Source: Streptomyces lycii (GTDB taxonomy: Bacteria; Actinomycetota; Actinomycetes; Streptomycetales; Streptomycetaceae). Taken from it: a DNA stretch of 64,000 bases. Position 1 is the stretch's first letter; each line of letters starts with the position of its first letter. The position numbers and the translations under genes were made by a program. The stretch lies in the NCBI RefSeq assembly GCF_009735685.1, contig NZ_WHPN01000420.1, forward strand, positions 34,722 to 98,721, in the 5' to 3' direction. The notes under the pieces are model-generated. The model was not told where the DNA came from and made no database searches. It saw nothing but the letters and a program-made list of their open reading frames with translations. Positions 16,734 to 25,208 of this stretch are shown here, piece after piece.

Positions 16734-17909
16734 GTGGTGGACGTCCACGGGACGGTGGCGGACGGCTTCGAGCCGGTCCGGGACGCCTTCATCCGAAACT
16801 TCGCCGAGCGGGGCGAACGCGGCGCCGCCGTGTCCGTCCACCAGGGCGGCCGGCCCGTCGTCGACCTGTGGGCCGGCACCGCCGACCCGTACGGCACCGA
16901 GCCGTGGGCCGAGGACACCGTGCAGGTCCTGCGTTCCGCCGGCAAGGGTGTCGCGGCGGCCGTGCCGCTGATGCTGCACCAGCGCGGACAGCTCGACCTG
17001 GACGCCCCGGCGGGCACCTACTGGCCGGAGTTCAAGGCCGCGGGCAAGGAGCGGGTGCTCGTACGTCACCTGCTGAACCACCGTGCGGGTGTGCCCGTGC
17101 TGGACAGCCCGCTGACCCCGGACGAGGCGCTCGACGGCGTCTCCGGACCGGCGGCCGTCGCCGCCCAGGCCCCCGTGTGGGAGCCCGGCGCCGCGCACGG
17201 CTACCACGCGCAGACGTTCAGCTGGCTGCTGACCGAGCTGGTGCGCCGGGTCACCGGGCGCAGCCTCGGGCGCTGGATCGCCGAGGAGATCAGCGGGCCG
17301 CTCGGGCTCGACCTGTGGATCGGCCTGCCGCAGTCCCGGCAGCACCGGGCGGGCCGGATCGCCGATGTCGAGGCGCCCGCGCCGCCCGCCGCCGCGGGGC
17401 TGCGGGTGCGGCCCAGGCAGTCCGTCGCCGACGCCTACCGCGACCCGGAGTCCCTCACCCGGCGTGCCTTCACCGCGATCGACCCGCTGCCGGACGAGAA
17501 CACCACCGCCTACCGGGCCGCCGAACTGCCCGCGTCGAACGGCACCGGCACGGCCCGCTCCCTGTCCCGCTTCTACGCCGCCCTGATCGGCACGGTGCCG
17601 GGCGCCCGCCGCCCGCTGTTCGTGCCCGCGACGCTCACCATGGCGCGTACGGAGGAGTCCGCGGGGCCGGACCGGGTCCTCGTCGTGCCGACCCGCTTCG
17701 GCCTCGGCCACATGCTGCACGGCCCGGCCTGCCCGCTGCTGGGCTCCGGCTCCTTCGGCCATCCGGGCCGGGGCGGCTCCCTGGGCTTCGCGGACCCGGA
17801 GTCGGGGCTGGCGTTCGGTTACGTCACGAACGGGCTCCAGCGCTCGGTCACGGCGGACCCCCGGGCGCAGGCGCTGATCCGCGCCCTACGGGGCTGCGCG
17901 AGCCGCTGA
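16734..17909 (+). CDS. Beta-lactamase family serine hydrolase (EstB-like esterase)
   Basis: A 391-residue serine hydrolase of the class C beta-lactamase/EstB fold. The nucleophile motif SxxK appears as SAGK in VLRSAGKGV, and the second motif YxA as GYHAQTFSWL, which is the esterase form rather than the YAN of true class C beta-lactamases. A terminal HPGRGGS block replaces KTG. No signal peptide is present, against antibiotic resistance and for a cytoplasmic esterase. The tandem GTG at 16734/16737 follows GGCAGGAG at 16716-16723; the longer frame from 16677 is unlikely. Confidence 0.88.
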   Translation: MVDVHGTVADGFEPVRDAFIRNFAERGERGAAVSVHQGGRPVVDLWAGTADPYGTEPWAEDTVQVLRSAGKGVAAAVPLMLHQRGQLDLDAPAGTYWPEFKAAGKERVLVRHLLNHRAGVPVLDSPLTPDEALDGVSGPAAVAAQAPVWEPGAAHGYHAQTFSWLLTELVRRVTGRSLGRWIAEEISGPLGLDLWIGLPQSRQHRAGRIADVEAPAPPAAAGLRVRPRQSVADAYRDPESLTRRAFTAIDPLPDENTTAYRAAELPASNGTGTARSLSRFYAALIGTVPGARRPLFVPATLTMARTEESAGPDRVLVVPTRFGLGHMLHGPACPLLGSGSFGHPGRGGSLGFADPESGLAFGYVTNGLQRSVTADPRAQALIRALRGCASR

Positions 17910-17992
17910 GCGGGCCGGGCCCTAATTCGCCGTGCCCAGGGGCTGAGGCATGCCCCGGGCACGCCGCCCGGCGCCCGGTGAGGGCGCGGGGG

Positions 17993-18245
17993 TGCGCTGG
18001 CGGGCGGGTGCGTTGGCCCGGGCGTGCGCTTGCCCGGGGATGCGCTTGCCTGGGGGTGCGCTTGCCTGGGGGTGCGCTTGCCCGGGGGTGCGTTGGCCTG
18101 GGGGTGCGCTGGCCCGAGCGTGCGCTGGCGCGGGGTGCGTTGGCCCGGGCCTGCGCTGGCGCGGGGTGTGCTGGCGCGCGGGTGCGTTGGCCCGGGGGTG
18201 CGTTTGCCTGGGGGTGCGCTGGCGCGGGGGTGCGCCGGCCCGGGG
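17993..18245. repeat. 16-bp tandem array, 16 copies
   Basis: Sixteen consecutive units of 15-16 bp, consensus TGCGYTKGCCYGGGGG, starting at 17993, 18009, 18025, 18041 and so on. Two neighbouring copies (18041 and 18057) are identical; others differ by one to four bases. The strong G-richness of one strand could allow G-quadruplexes. Confidence 0.9.
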
Positions 18246-18293
18246 TGTGCTTCGGGCGCTCGGGCCATCCCGGGTGCCGGGGGCGGGCCCTCC

Positions 18294-18400
18294 GGGAGGG
18301 GGTCTTCCACCGCATATTTACGGCCGCCCGAACCGGTGGCTTCGACGGTCATCCTCTTTGCGCGGCCACACATACACGTAAGCGTGGAAGACCCCCTCCC
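18294..18400. repeat. 107-bp element with perfect 17-bp terminal inverted repeats
   Basis: GGGAGGGGGTCTTCCAC (18294-18310) is matched exactly by its complement at 18384-18400, enclosing 73 bp that is AT-richer than the surroundings. No target-site duplication is obvious. It resembles a small MITE or a cruciform-forming intergenic element. Confidence 0.75.
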
Positions 18401-18648
18401 TACGGACCCACCCCCTCCCGTATCGATGGCGGCTGCGGGCCGTCGTCGGGCGCGCCGCCCTGCTTTCGCTTTGCCGCGCTCGCGACCGTACCGGCACGTT
18501 CCGGGCGTATTCGACTCGTTCCGGCCGCGGGGACGCGGCGGGCTCCGGTGGGCCTCCGGGGTTGCGTCCCGGCCCGGCCGGGCACACAGGCCCCGACCCC
18601 ATTCAGGGGTGATCAAGCGGTCGGGCGGACGGACGGAGGCGGACGGCG

Positions 18649-19617
18649 ATGGGGCGGTTCGACGGATACGGCGTGCTGGTCACGGGCGCCGGGCGGGGCA
18701 TCGGCGAGGTGGTGGCGCGCCGCCTCGCCGGCGAGGGCGCGCGGGTGCTGGTCACCGATCTCGACGCGGGCCGGGCGGAGGGCGCGGCGGCGCGGGTGCG
18801 CGCGGCGGTCCGGCCGGCCGACCCGGGCGGGGGACTCGATTCCGGGACCGGTACCGCCACCGGTCCCGGATCCGGGGTGGGGGGCGGACCGTCCATCGCT
18901 CCCGGACCCGCCACCGGGCTCGGGCAGGTCACCGCCCCCGGGACCACTACCGGGCCACGGCCCGCCGCGCCCGGGCCCGCCACCGGCCACGGCACGGGGA
19001 CGGCCGAGGCCCACGTCTGCGACGTCGGCGACCAGGCGTCGGTGGACGCGGCGGTGGCGTACGCCGTCGCCCGGTTCGGCTCGCTGGACGTCCTCGTCAA
19101 CAACGCCATGTCCTGCACCCCGGACACCCCGCTCATCGAGGACCAGCCCGAGGACGCCTGGCAGCGGGACCTGGACACGACGCTCACCGGCGCGTTCCGC
19201 TGTGTCCGCGCCGCCATGCCGCACCTGGCCGACGCCGGGGGCCGCGGCGCGGTGGTGAACATCGGCTCCGTCAACGGCCACCAGGACTTCGGGAATCACG
19301 CCTACAGCGCGGCCAAGGCCGGACTGGCGAGCCTGACCCGCACCCTGGCGGTGCAGTCCGCCGAGCGCGGTGTCCGGGTCAATCTGATCGCGCCCGGCAC
19401 CGTCCGCACCCCGAACTGGGACGGCCGCGAGGACGCGCTGGAGCGCGCCGCGCGGGTGTATCCGCTGGGCCGGGTCGGGCGGCCGGAGGACATCGCGGCC
19501 GCCGTGGCGTTCCTGGCCTCCGCCGACGCCTCGTGGATCACGGGCGTGACCCTGCCGGTGGACGGCGGCCTGCTGATCAGCAACGCCGCGCTGCGCCAGG
19601 CCTTCCGGGGCGACTGA
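18649..19617 (+). CDS. SDR family oxidoreductase with low-complexity insertion
   Basis: A 322-residue SDR, about 65 longer than the usual 250-260. The cofactor motif is TGAGRGIGE near residue 12. The core resumes with HVCDVGD at about 122, then NNA, the catalytic Ser in NIGSVNG and YSAAK, and the terminal PVDGG. Between the second beta strand and the acidic CDV loop lies a roughly 63-residue Gly/Pro/Thr/Ala insertion (residues about 57-119) that no family member needs. The frame is intact, so the protein could fold with a surface loop. The substrate is unknown. Confidence 0.87.
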   Translation: MGRFDGYGVLVTGAGRGIGEVVARRLAGEGARVLVTDLDAGRAEGAAARVRAAVRPADPGGGLDSGTGTATGPGSGVGGGPSIAPGPATGLGQVTAPGTTTGPRPAAPGPATGHGTGTAEAHVCDVGDQASVDAAVAYAVARFGSLDVLVNNAMSCTPDTPLIEDQPEDAWQRDLDTTLTGAFRCVRAAMPHLADAGGRGAVVNIGSVNGHQDFGNHAYSAAKAGLASLTRTLAVQSAERGVRVNLIAPGTVRTPNWDGREDALERAARVYPLGRVGRPEDIAAAVAFLASADASWITGVTLPVDGGLLISNAALRQAFRGD

Positions 19618-19689
19618 CGGCGGCTCCCGAACCGCTACCGGGAGATGCCGTACGGAAGTACCGGGGCAGATGCGCAGGACGGGCGCGTG

Positions 19690-19819
19690 CGTACGGAAGT
19701 GCCGTACGGAAGTGCCGTACGGAAGTGCCGTGCGGAGGCGCCGTGCGGAGGTGCCGTGCGGAGGTGCCGTACGGAGGTGCCGTGCGGAGGCGCCGTGCGG
19801 AGGCGCCGTGCGGAGGCGG
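19690..19819. repeat. 13-bp tandem array, 10 copies
   Basis: Ten units of consensus CGTRCGGARGYGC fill most of the 304-bp gap between the SDR and the EamA gene. Copies at 19690, 19703 and 19716 are identical. Several units contain the palindrome CGTACG. No gene is seen in the gap. Confidence 0.88.
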
Positions 19820-19921
19820 TGCGTGGCCCGGCGGTCCCGGCCTCCCGGCCCGGTCCTCCGGGCCCGCGCTCTCGGCCCGGTGCGTCGTCGGCCGGCGGAC
19901 CGCGCCCCGGACACCGGCGAT

Positions 19922-20773
19922 TCAGCCCGCGCGGAGCATCAGGGCGATCCCCGCCGCCATCAGCGTCGCCGCCGCGACGCGCGGGGCGCCGAACCGCTCC
20001 TTGAAGACCAGCGCGCCGATCGCCGCGCCCACGACGACCGAGGACTCCCGCAGGGCGGCGACCGGCGCCAGCGGTGCCCGGGTCTGGGCCCAGAGCACCA
20101 GGCCGTACGCGACGGTGGAGAGCGCACCGCCGAGCAGGCCGCGCACCACGAAGGGCCGGACTCCGGCGAGCAGTTCACCGCGCCGGGCCGCCAGGGCGTA
20201 CAGCGGTATCGGCAGGCTCTGGAGCATCAGCAGCCAGGCGGTGTAGCCGAGCGCGGTGCCGGCGGCGCGCACCCCGAGGCCGTCCACGACCGTGTACGAG
20301 GCGATGGCCAGGCCGGTGCCCACGGCCGCCACGACCGCCGCCCGGCGCGGGCGGGCACCGGATCCGCGCGCGTCCCACAGGGCGAGGCCCATCAGCCCCG
20401 CGCCGGCCGCCGCCACGCCCGCAGTCTGCCGGGCGTCCGGGCGCTCTCCCACGAACACCAGGGCGAGCACGGTGACGACGAGTGGCGCGGTGCCGCGGGC
20501 GATCGGGTACACCTGCCCGAAGTCGCCCAGCTCGAACGACCGCATCAGCAGCAGCATGTAGAGCAGATGGATCAGCACCGAGGCGATCAGATACGGCCAT
20601 GCGGCGGCGGCCGGGAGCGGCACGAACCAGACGAGCACCCCGACCACGGCCAGTTCCCCGGCGCCGACCAGGGTGAAGGCGAGCAACTGGTCCTTGATGC
20701 CGTGCGCGATGGCGTTCCAGCTCGCGTGCAGCACCGCCGCGGCCAGCACCGCGGCGGTGACCAGCGGCGTCAC
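19922..20773 (-). CDS. EamA/DMT family permease
   Basis: A 283-residue membrane protein with ten predicted helices arranged as two EamA halves. Examples are AVLHASWNAIAHG near the start and GERPDARQTAGVAAA at the end of half one. The typical role is export of a metabolite or amino acid; the substrate is unknown. GTG 20773 overlaps the upstream YbaK stop (GTGA) and begins at the first helix; the longer frame adds non-homologous Arg/Pro sequence. Confidence 0.85.
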   Translation of the reverse strand: MTPLVTAAVLAAAVLHASWNAIAHGIKDQLLAFTLVGAGELAVVGVLVWFVPLPAAAAWPYLIASVLIHLLYMLLLMRSFELGDFGQVYPIARGTAPLVVTVLALVFVGERPDARQTAGVAAAGAGLMGLALWDARGSGARPRRAAVVAAVGTGLAIASYTVVDGLGVRAAGTALGYTAWLLMLQSLPIPLYALAARRGELLAGVRPFVVRGLLGGALSTVAYGLVLWAQTRAPLAPVAALRESSVVVGAAIGALVFKERFGAPRVAAATLMAAGIALMLRAG

Positions 20774-21255
20774 GCAGAGCTGTCCCGGACGTCGGCCAGG
20801 GTGCCGTCGGCGTACCGGATCAGTTCCCGGGGCGGGAGCGGGAAGACGGTGTGCGGAGTGCCGGCCGCCGCCCACACCTCGTCGTGCTCCAGCAGGCGCC
20901 GGTCGGCCAGCACCCGTGAGCGGACGGCGTGGCCGAAGGGCGGCACGCCACCGATCGCGTAACCCGTGGTGGCACGCACCAGGTCCGCGTCCGCCCGGCG
21001 GACCTTCTCGGCGCCCAGCTCGGCCCGTACCAGCTCGGTGTCGACGCGGGAGGCGCCGTCGACCAGGACCAGCACGGGCTGTCCGTCCGCCTCGAACATC
21101 AGCGACTTGACGATCTGGGAGAGCTGGCAGCCGATGGCTGCCGCCGCCTCCGCGGCGGTCCGGGTGGCGTCCGGGAAGCGCCGTACGCGGGCTTCCAGTC
21201 CCAGTTCACTGAGGGCTGCGGCGAAACGGGGGTGCGCGGTGTCCGGTGTCGTCAT
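20770..21255 (-). CDS. YbaK/EbsC family aminoacyl-tRNA deacylase
   Basis: A 161-residue YbaK-like protein that would hydrolyse mischarged tRNA. The catalytic lysine region is QLSQIVKSLMFEADG, followed by LVLVDGASRVD and the GYAIGGVPPFGH loop typical of the family. The start ATG overlaps the DUF397 stop as ATGA. Which misacylated tRNA it edits is not predictable. Confidence 0.9.
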   Translation of the reverse strand: MTTPDTAHPRFAAALSELGLEARVRRFPDATRTAAEAAAAIGCQLSQIVKSLMFEADGQPVLVLVDGASRVDTELVRAELGAEKVRRADADLVRATTGYAIGGVPPFGHAVRSRVLADRRLLEHDEVWAAAGTPHTVFPLPPRELIRYADGTLADVRDSSA

Positions 21256-21524
21256 GGCCCGACCGTAACGGTTGGTGTAGGGGCCACGCGACGGGGTTCC
21301 GGGAGGTGCACCGCCCTGCTCGCCTTACCCAGGGGGCAGAGTTCGCCCTTCTTGACTCCGCGTATCAATGCTTTCAGGGAGGAGGGTGTGGTCGCCACCG
21401 TGACGGCCGGTGCGTCACTTTCCCGAATCGCTACTGTGTGTCCGGCTGAGCAAACCTCGATGCAGTGGTTCCCGTCGGCACCGCCGGAAAAGGAAGACTT
21501 CTGCCAGTTTATTATCTCTGGCAT
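21252..21524 (-). CDS. DUF397 domain protein
   Basis: A 90-residue protein. Residues 1-62 match the DUF397 pattern, with W-x-KSSFSGG, HCIEVC, AIRESDAP and IRGVKKGEL. These short proteins are partners of DUF5753/XRE regulators in Streptomyces (bldB-neighbourhood type pairs). A 28-residue tail unusual for the family extends to an ATGA overlap with ybaK. Base composition is lower in GC than the neighbours, as expected for an acquired pair. Confidence 0.85.
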   Translation of the reverse strand: MPEIINWQKSSFSGGADGNHCIEVCSAGHTVAIRESDAPAVTVATTPSSLKALIRGVKKGELCPLGKASRAVHLPEPRRVAPTPTVTVGP

Positions 21525-21535
21525 AACCGGACCTT

Positions 21536-22219
21536 TCAGGTGTCCAGCACTACTTTGTTCATGAAGTCTCGTGATCGTGCAGGGTTGACTGAGTGCTTCT
21601 TGATTTCTTGATAAAGATGGCGGTGCTTGTTCAGGTGATCTTCGTCCACCAGAAGCACCCCGCCGTGGGCGGCATCCAAGTGTACTGAGTCCAACTGTGG
21701 TACCTGTGCGCCGATGTGCAGCATCGAGTAGCCTGCGTTCGAGAACCCGTCGGTGTCGAAAGGTACTACTCGTACGCAGACGCGTTCTCGTTCCGAAGCT
21801 TCGATGAGTTTCCGAAGCTGGGCGCGGGCAATTCTCCTGTCTGCGGCGCGAATGCGCAGGGCTGATTCATGGATCACCACTTCGAACGTGAGGTGCGAGG
21901 ATCGGTCCAGCACCTGCTGCCGCCGCATCCTGAATGCAACGCGTGTGTCGATGTCCTGCTGCGACTGACCGGGCGATACCTGGCTGAAAAGCGCTCGTGC
22001 GTGGTCTTCCGTCTGAAGCAGCCCAGGGATTTGTGTGATCTCAACGCTGTGCAGGGACATCGCATGATGCTCCGGCTCCGCGATGTCGAGATTCCCTTGA
22101 GGCAGCACACCTCGATGGTCTTCCCACCAGCCCCTCTGCCGGCCGCGCGTCATCGCTGCAAGCGCCTCGATGAAGTCCGGTTCCGTGCACCCGTAGTAGA
22201 GCCTTGCCCACCGCTGGGA
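21536..22219 (-). pseudogene. DUF5753 regulator lacking its N-terminal HTH domain
   Basis: The frame encodes a near-complete DUF5753 domain: RGWWEDHRGVLP, then QIPGLLQTEDHARALF, the MRRQQVLDR stretch, HESALR and VRVVPF. In full members an XRE helix-turn-helix of about 70 residues precedes this. Here the frame is closed by TGA at 22220-22222, and no helix-turn-helix is visible in any frame upstream. The first in-frame ATG is 22153 (205 residues). Either the gene has lost its 5' part or it encodes a ligand-domain-only protein. It pairs with the DUF397 gene 11 bp downstream. Confidence 0.6.
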
Positions 22220-22333
22220 TCATCACCCCGTACGTCCGGACCTCTTCGGCGCCGTCTCGAAGGTGGTCTGGTGCGAGATCGGTCGCGCGGCTGCCCCCTG
22301 CACGTGACCGGAAGACCACCACACGGATCGCGC

Positions 22334-22370
22334 CGCTGTGTCTCACCTCGTCGAGAGGTGGAACACAGCG
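22334..22370. terminator. Hairpin downstream of the PBP gene
   Basis: CGCTGTGT and ACACAGCG form an 8-bp outer stem enclosing a 6-bp CACCTC/GAGGTG inner stem with a small internal mismatch. It lies about 155 bp beyond the PBP stop on the minus strand and could end its transcript. The rest of 22220-22525 holds no gene. Confidence 0.55.
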
Positions 22371-22525
22371 GTCCCGTCAGCGTGGGGCCGCAAGCGCCAT
22401 GGATCAGCCGTCAGGTCAGGACTCGCCGCAGCTGAAGGCGCCGTCGGCGGCAACCAGCGCACAGCATCGCAGCGACCGGAACGGCCGCAGCGGCCGGCGG
22501 AGGCACGCGAAGGAAAAGGAAGGGG

Positions 22526-24178
22526 TCAGCCCGCCGAGCCCAGGATCTTGGCGACGACCGGGCCCGCCGAGGAGCCGCCGTGGCCGCCCTGCGGCACGAC
22601 GGCCGCCGCCGCTACGTCGCCGCGGTACGCGGTGAACCAGCCGTTCGGCTTCTTCTGGCCGTCGACCTCCGCCGAGCCCGTCTTGCCGCCGATGTCCCCG
22701 CCGAGCCCGGCCATCGCCTCCGCTGCGGTGCCCGAGGTGGCCGTCAGCCGCATCAGGCCGCGCAACTGCTCGGCCGTGCCGCCGGACATGGTGCGCGGGG
22801 CCTTCGCGAGCTTCCGGTCGTCGACCGACGCGGGGACCAGCACCGGCTGCCGGAAGACGCCGGACTTCACGGTCGCCGACACCGACGCCATGGTCAGCGG
22901 ATTCATCCGGACGCCGCCCTGGCCGATCAGCGACGCGGCCTTCGGGGCGTCCTTCTGCACGGGCACGGCGCCGTCGAACGTCGTCACGCCCGTCTGCCAG
23001 TTCAGCCCGATGCCGAAGACGTCCCGGGCCTGCTTCGTCAGGGCGTCGTCGGCGAGCTTCTCGGCCTGGGTGATGAAGGCGGTGTTGCAGGAGCGGGCGA
23101 AGCTCTGCGAGAAGGTGCCGTTCTTGATCTCGAACTTGTCGAGGTTCTGGAACTTCCAGCCCCCGTACTCGGCGTACTTGGGGCAGGGGTGCGCCTTCTC
23201 CGGCGACGCCAGGCCCTTTTCCAGCAGCAGCGAGGTGCTCACGACCTTCATCGTCGACCCCGGGGCCAGCGAGCCCTGGAGCGCGATGTTGTAGCCGTCG
23301 GCCGGGGTGTTGGCGATCGCCAGGATCTCCCCGGTGCTGGGCTGGACCGCGACGGCCGCCGCCTTGGGATGTCCGGCCACGGCCTTCTCGGCCGCCGCCT
23401 GGAGCCCGGCGTCGAGCGTCGTCTCCAGCTCGCCCGGCACGCCCTCGGCCAGCTCCTTCAGCGTCTTGTCGGGCTCCTTGTCGCCCTCCTCGCGCTGCAC
23501 GAACACCTCGACGGCCGGCTTGCCGCCCGCCTTGTCGCCGTACCGCTCCCGCAGCGCGGCCAGGATGTTCGCGAGCTGCGGGTGGTCCTCCTTGGTCAGC
23601 TCCCGGCCGTCCCGGTCGACCGCCTTGATCGGCGGGGCCTTCGACTCGCCGGTGACCAGGGTGTCGCCCTCGCCCAGCTCGGGGTGGACGACGGAGGGCT
23701 GCCACTCGACGAGCGGCTTGCCGGTGGTCTTGTCGCGGACGACGGTCAGCGCCGATTCGTACGCCAGCGTGGAACTCAGCGGTGCCGTGCGCCCCTCGCT
23801 CTCGTACGCGATGTCGGCGGTCACGGCGAACGGCACCTTCGCGCCGGACGGAGTGCCCGGCTTCAGGGCGACCTTCGCGACGTGCGCGTCCTTCCGGTAG
23901 CCCGTCAGGGCGGCGGCGGCGGCCGTGCTGTCGTCGGTGAGCGCGGCGGCCTTGCGCGGCTCGCCCGCCGCCCAGGCCGCGAGGAAGTCCCGCGCGGTGT
24001 CACGGACCTCCGCCGCGCTGGGCGGGCCCGTCTTCACCTCTTCGTCCTGGGCACCGGCCGAGGCCGTCGACGCGCTGCCGGCGGGTTCGGACACGAAGTC
24101 GTAGACGCCGTAACCGGCGACGCCGACCACCGCGGTGAACACACCACCGATGACAGCCGTCCTGGTGCCACTGCGCAT
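22526..24178 (-). CDS. Class B penicillin-binding protein (MecA_N-type transpeptidase)
   Basis: A 550-residue membrane-anchored transpeptidase that crosslinks peptidoglycan. One N-terminal helix (residues about 8-28) anchors it outside the membrane. An NTF2-like MecA_N domain follows (RDFLAAWAAGEPRKAAALT), then the transpeptidase. The catalytic SxxK is GSTMK, SxN is SCN in ARSCNTAF, and KTG is GGKTGSAE. ATG 24178 precedes the signal anchor; the frame extends upstream through a tandem repeat and is not coding there. Such PBPs often act in sporulation or apical growth of streptomycetes. Confidence 0.92.
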   Translation of the reverse strand: MRSGTRTAVIGGVFTAVVGVAGYGVYDFVSEPAGSASTASAGAQDEEVKTGPPSAAEVRDTARDFLAAWAAGEPRKAAALTDDSTAAAAALTGYRKDAHVAKVALKPGTPSGAKVPFAVTADIAYESEGRTAPLSSTLAYESALTVVRDKTTGKPLVEWQPSVVHPELGEGDTLVTGESKAPPIKAVDRDGRELTKEDHPQLANILAALRERYGDKAGGKPAVEVFVQREEGDKEPDKTLKELAEGVPGELETTLDAGLQAAAEKAVAGHPKAAAVAVQPSTGEILAIANTPADGYNIALQGSLAPGSTMKVVSTSLLLEKGLASPEKAHPCPKYAEYGGWKFQNLDKFEIKNGTFSQSFARSCNTAFITQAEKLADDALTKQARDVFGIGLNWQTGVTTFDGAVPVQKDAPKAASLIGQGGVRMNPLTMASVSATVKSGVFRQPVLVPASVDDRKLAKAPRTMSGGTAEQLRGLMRLTATSGTAAEAMAGLGGDIGGKTGSAEVDGQKKPNGWFTAYRGDVAAAAVVPQGGHGGSSAGPVVAKILGSAG

Positions 24179-24274
24179 CGAAGAAACCCCCACAGCCCCT
24201 CGGATCAGTCGCTCCCGCCCGGTACAAGGGGGCGACGCGGCGCACTCTACGGCATGCGGGTGACAGGTCCGCCG

Positions 24275-24369
24275 GGTGCCACAAGCGGTGCCACAAGCGG
24301 CGTCACGAGCGGTGTCACGAGCGGCGTGACGAGCAGTGCCACAGGCGGTGGCCGAGCGGTGCCACCCAC
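24275..24369. repeat. 12-bp tandem repeat between PBP and DUF998 genes
   Basis: About eight units of consensus GGTGYCACRAGC. The 382-bp divergent gap holds this array and both promoters, but no gene. The 12-bp period keeps spurious long frames open. Confidence 0.8.
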
Positions 24370-24560
24370 GTGCCCGGGCGTGCCGGTCGCGGGCTGCACG
24401 CCGTGCCCGGGTGCCGGTCGCGGTGCCCGGGCGGTTGCCGCGGGCGGTGTTCGGGCCGCCGGCGCCGGCGTGGGCCGCGCCCGCCGCCCCGCGGCGCTTC
24501 ACGGAAGCTTCACGGTCGCTCTCGTACGCGCCACATGCCGCCCCGGTTGGCTCCCGGGTC

Positions 24561-25208
24561 ATGGAGGGCCTTCGCATCACACGGAATCTCGCGGTCGCCG
24601 GCTTCGCCGGTTCACTGGCCGGCGCCGCCGCCCTGCACATCGGCTGGGCGCACCGGGTCGACACCGTCCGGCACACCTTCAGCGACTACGCGCTGAGCGA
24701 CGGTGCCGGCCCGGTCTTCACCGGCACCGTCGCCTGCCTCACGGCCGGATCGACGGTCCTGCTCGCCGGAATCGTACGGTCCGGGCTGCCGGTCGGTGCC
24801 CCGGCGAGGGCCCTGCTGGGCGCCTGGTGCGGCGGGCTGGCGCTCACCGCGGTCTGCCGGACCGACCCGCCGGACGGTGCCCCCACGGTGCGCGGCCTGG
24901 TGCACCGGTACGCGGCGGGCGCCGCCCTCGCCGCGCTCCCGGCCGCCGGGCTGCTGATCGCCGGGCGCCTCGACGGACTGCCCGGCCGGCGGGCGACGGC
25001 GAGATCGCTGCGCCGCACGTCCTGGGCCGGAACGGCCGCCGGGCTCGGCTTCCTCTGCGCGCACCTGTGCACCACCGCCCCGGACACCCCGGCGAGGCGC
25101 TCGGTCAGCCGCTGCCTGGGCCTGGCCGAGCGGGTCACCCTCGGCCTGGAGACGGGCCTGCTGTTCCTGCTGGCTGGTGTGCTCCGCACGGACGGGACAG
25201 GCACATGA
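24561..25208 (+). CDS. DUF998 family membrane protein
   Basis: A 215-residue protein with six hydrophobic helices and the DUF998 opening HTFSDYALSDGAG. Family members are often found beside glycosyltransferase and sensor genes; their activity is unknown. ATG 24561 was chosen because the region upstream is Arg/Pro-rich noise. ATGA couples it to the next gene. Confidence 0.8.
   Translation: MEGLRITRNLAVAGFAGSLAGAAALHIGWAHRVDTVRHTFSDYALSDGAGPVFTGTVACLTAGSTVLLAGIVRSGLPVGAPARALLGAWCGGLALTAVCRTDPPDGAPTVRGLVHRYAAGAALAALPAAGLLIAGRLDGLPGRRATARSLRRTSWAGTAAGLGFLCAHLCTTAPDTPARRSVSRCLGLAERVTLGLETGLLFLLAGVLRTDGTGT

Larger units (their letters stand above)
17910..18648. other. Gene-free region with tandem array and inverted-repeat element
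   Basis: About 740 bp without a supportable gene. Open frames here come from a 16-bp array whose period is not a multiple of three, so they are artefacts. After the array lies a 107-bp element with inverted ends. About 200 bp of ordinary intergenic DNA then precedes the SDR gene. Confidence 0.7.

Noticed and set aside
16734-17909. Antibiotic-resistance beta-lactamase
   Set aside because: No signal peptide, and the second motif is the esterase-type YHA rather than YAN/YSN.
17848-18381. Repeat-rich open frames on both strands as genes
   Set aside because: They arise from a 16-bp array that shifts frame at each unit and have no ribosome sites or homology signals.
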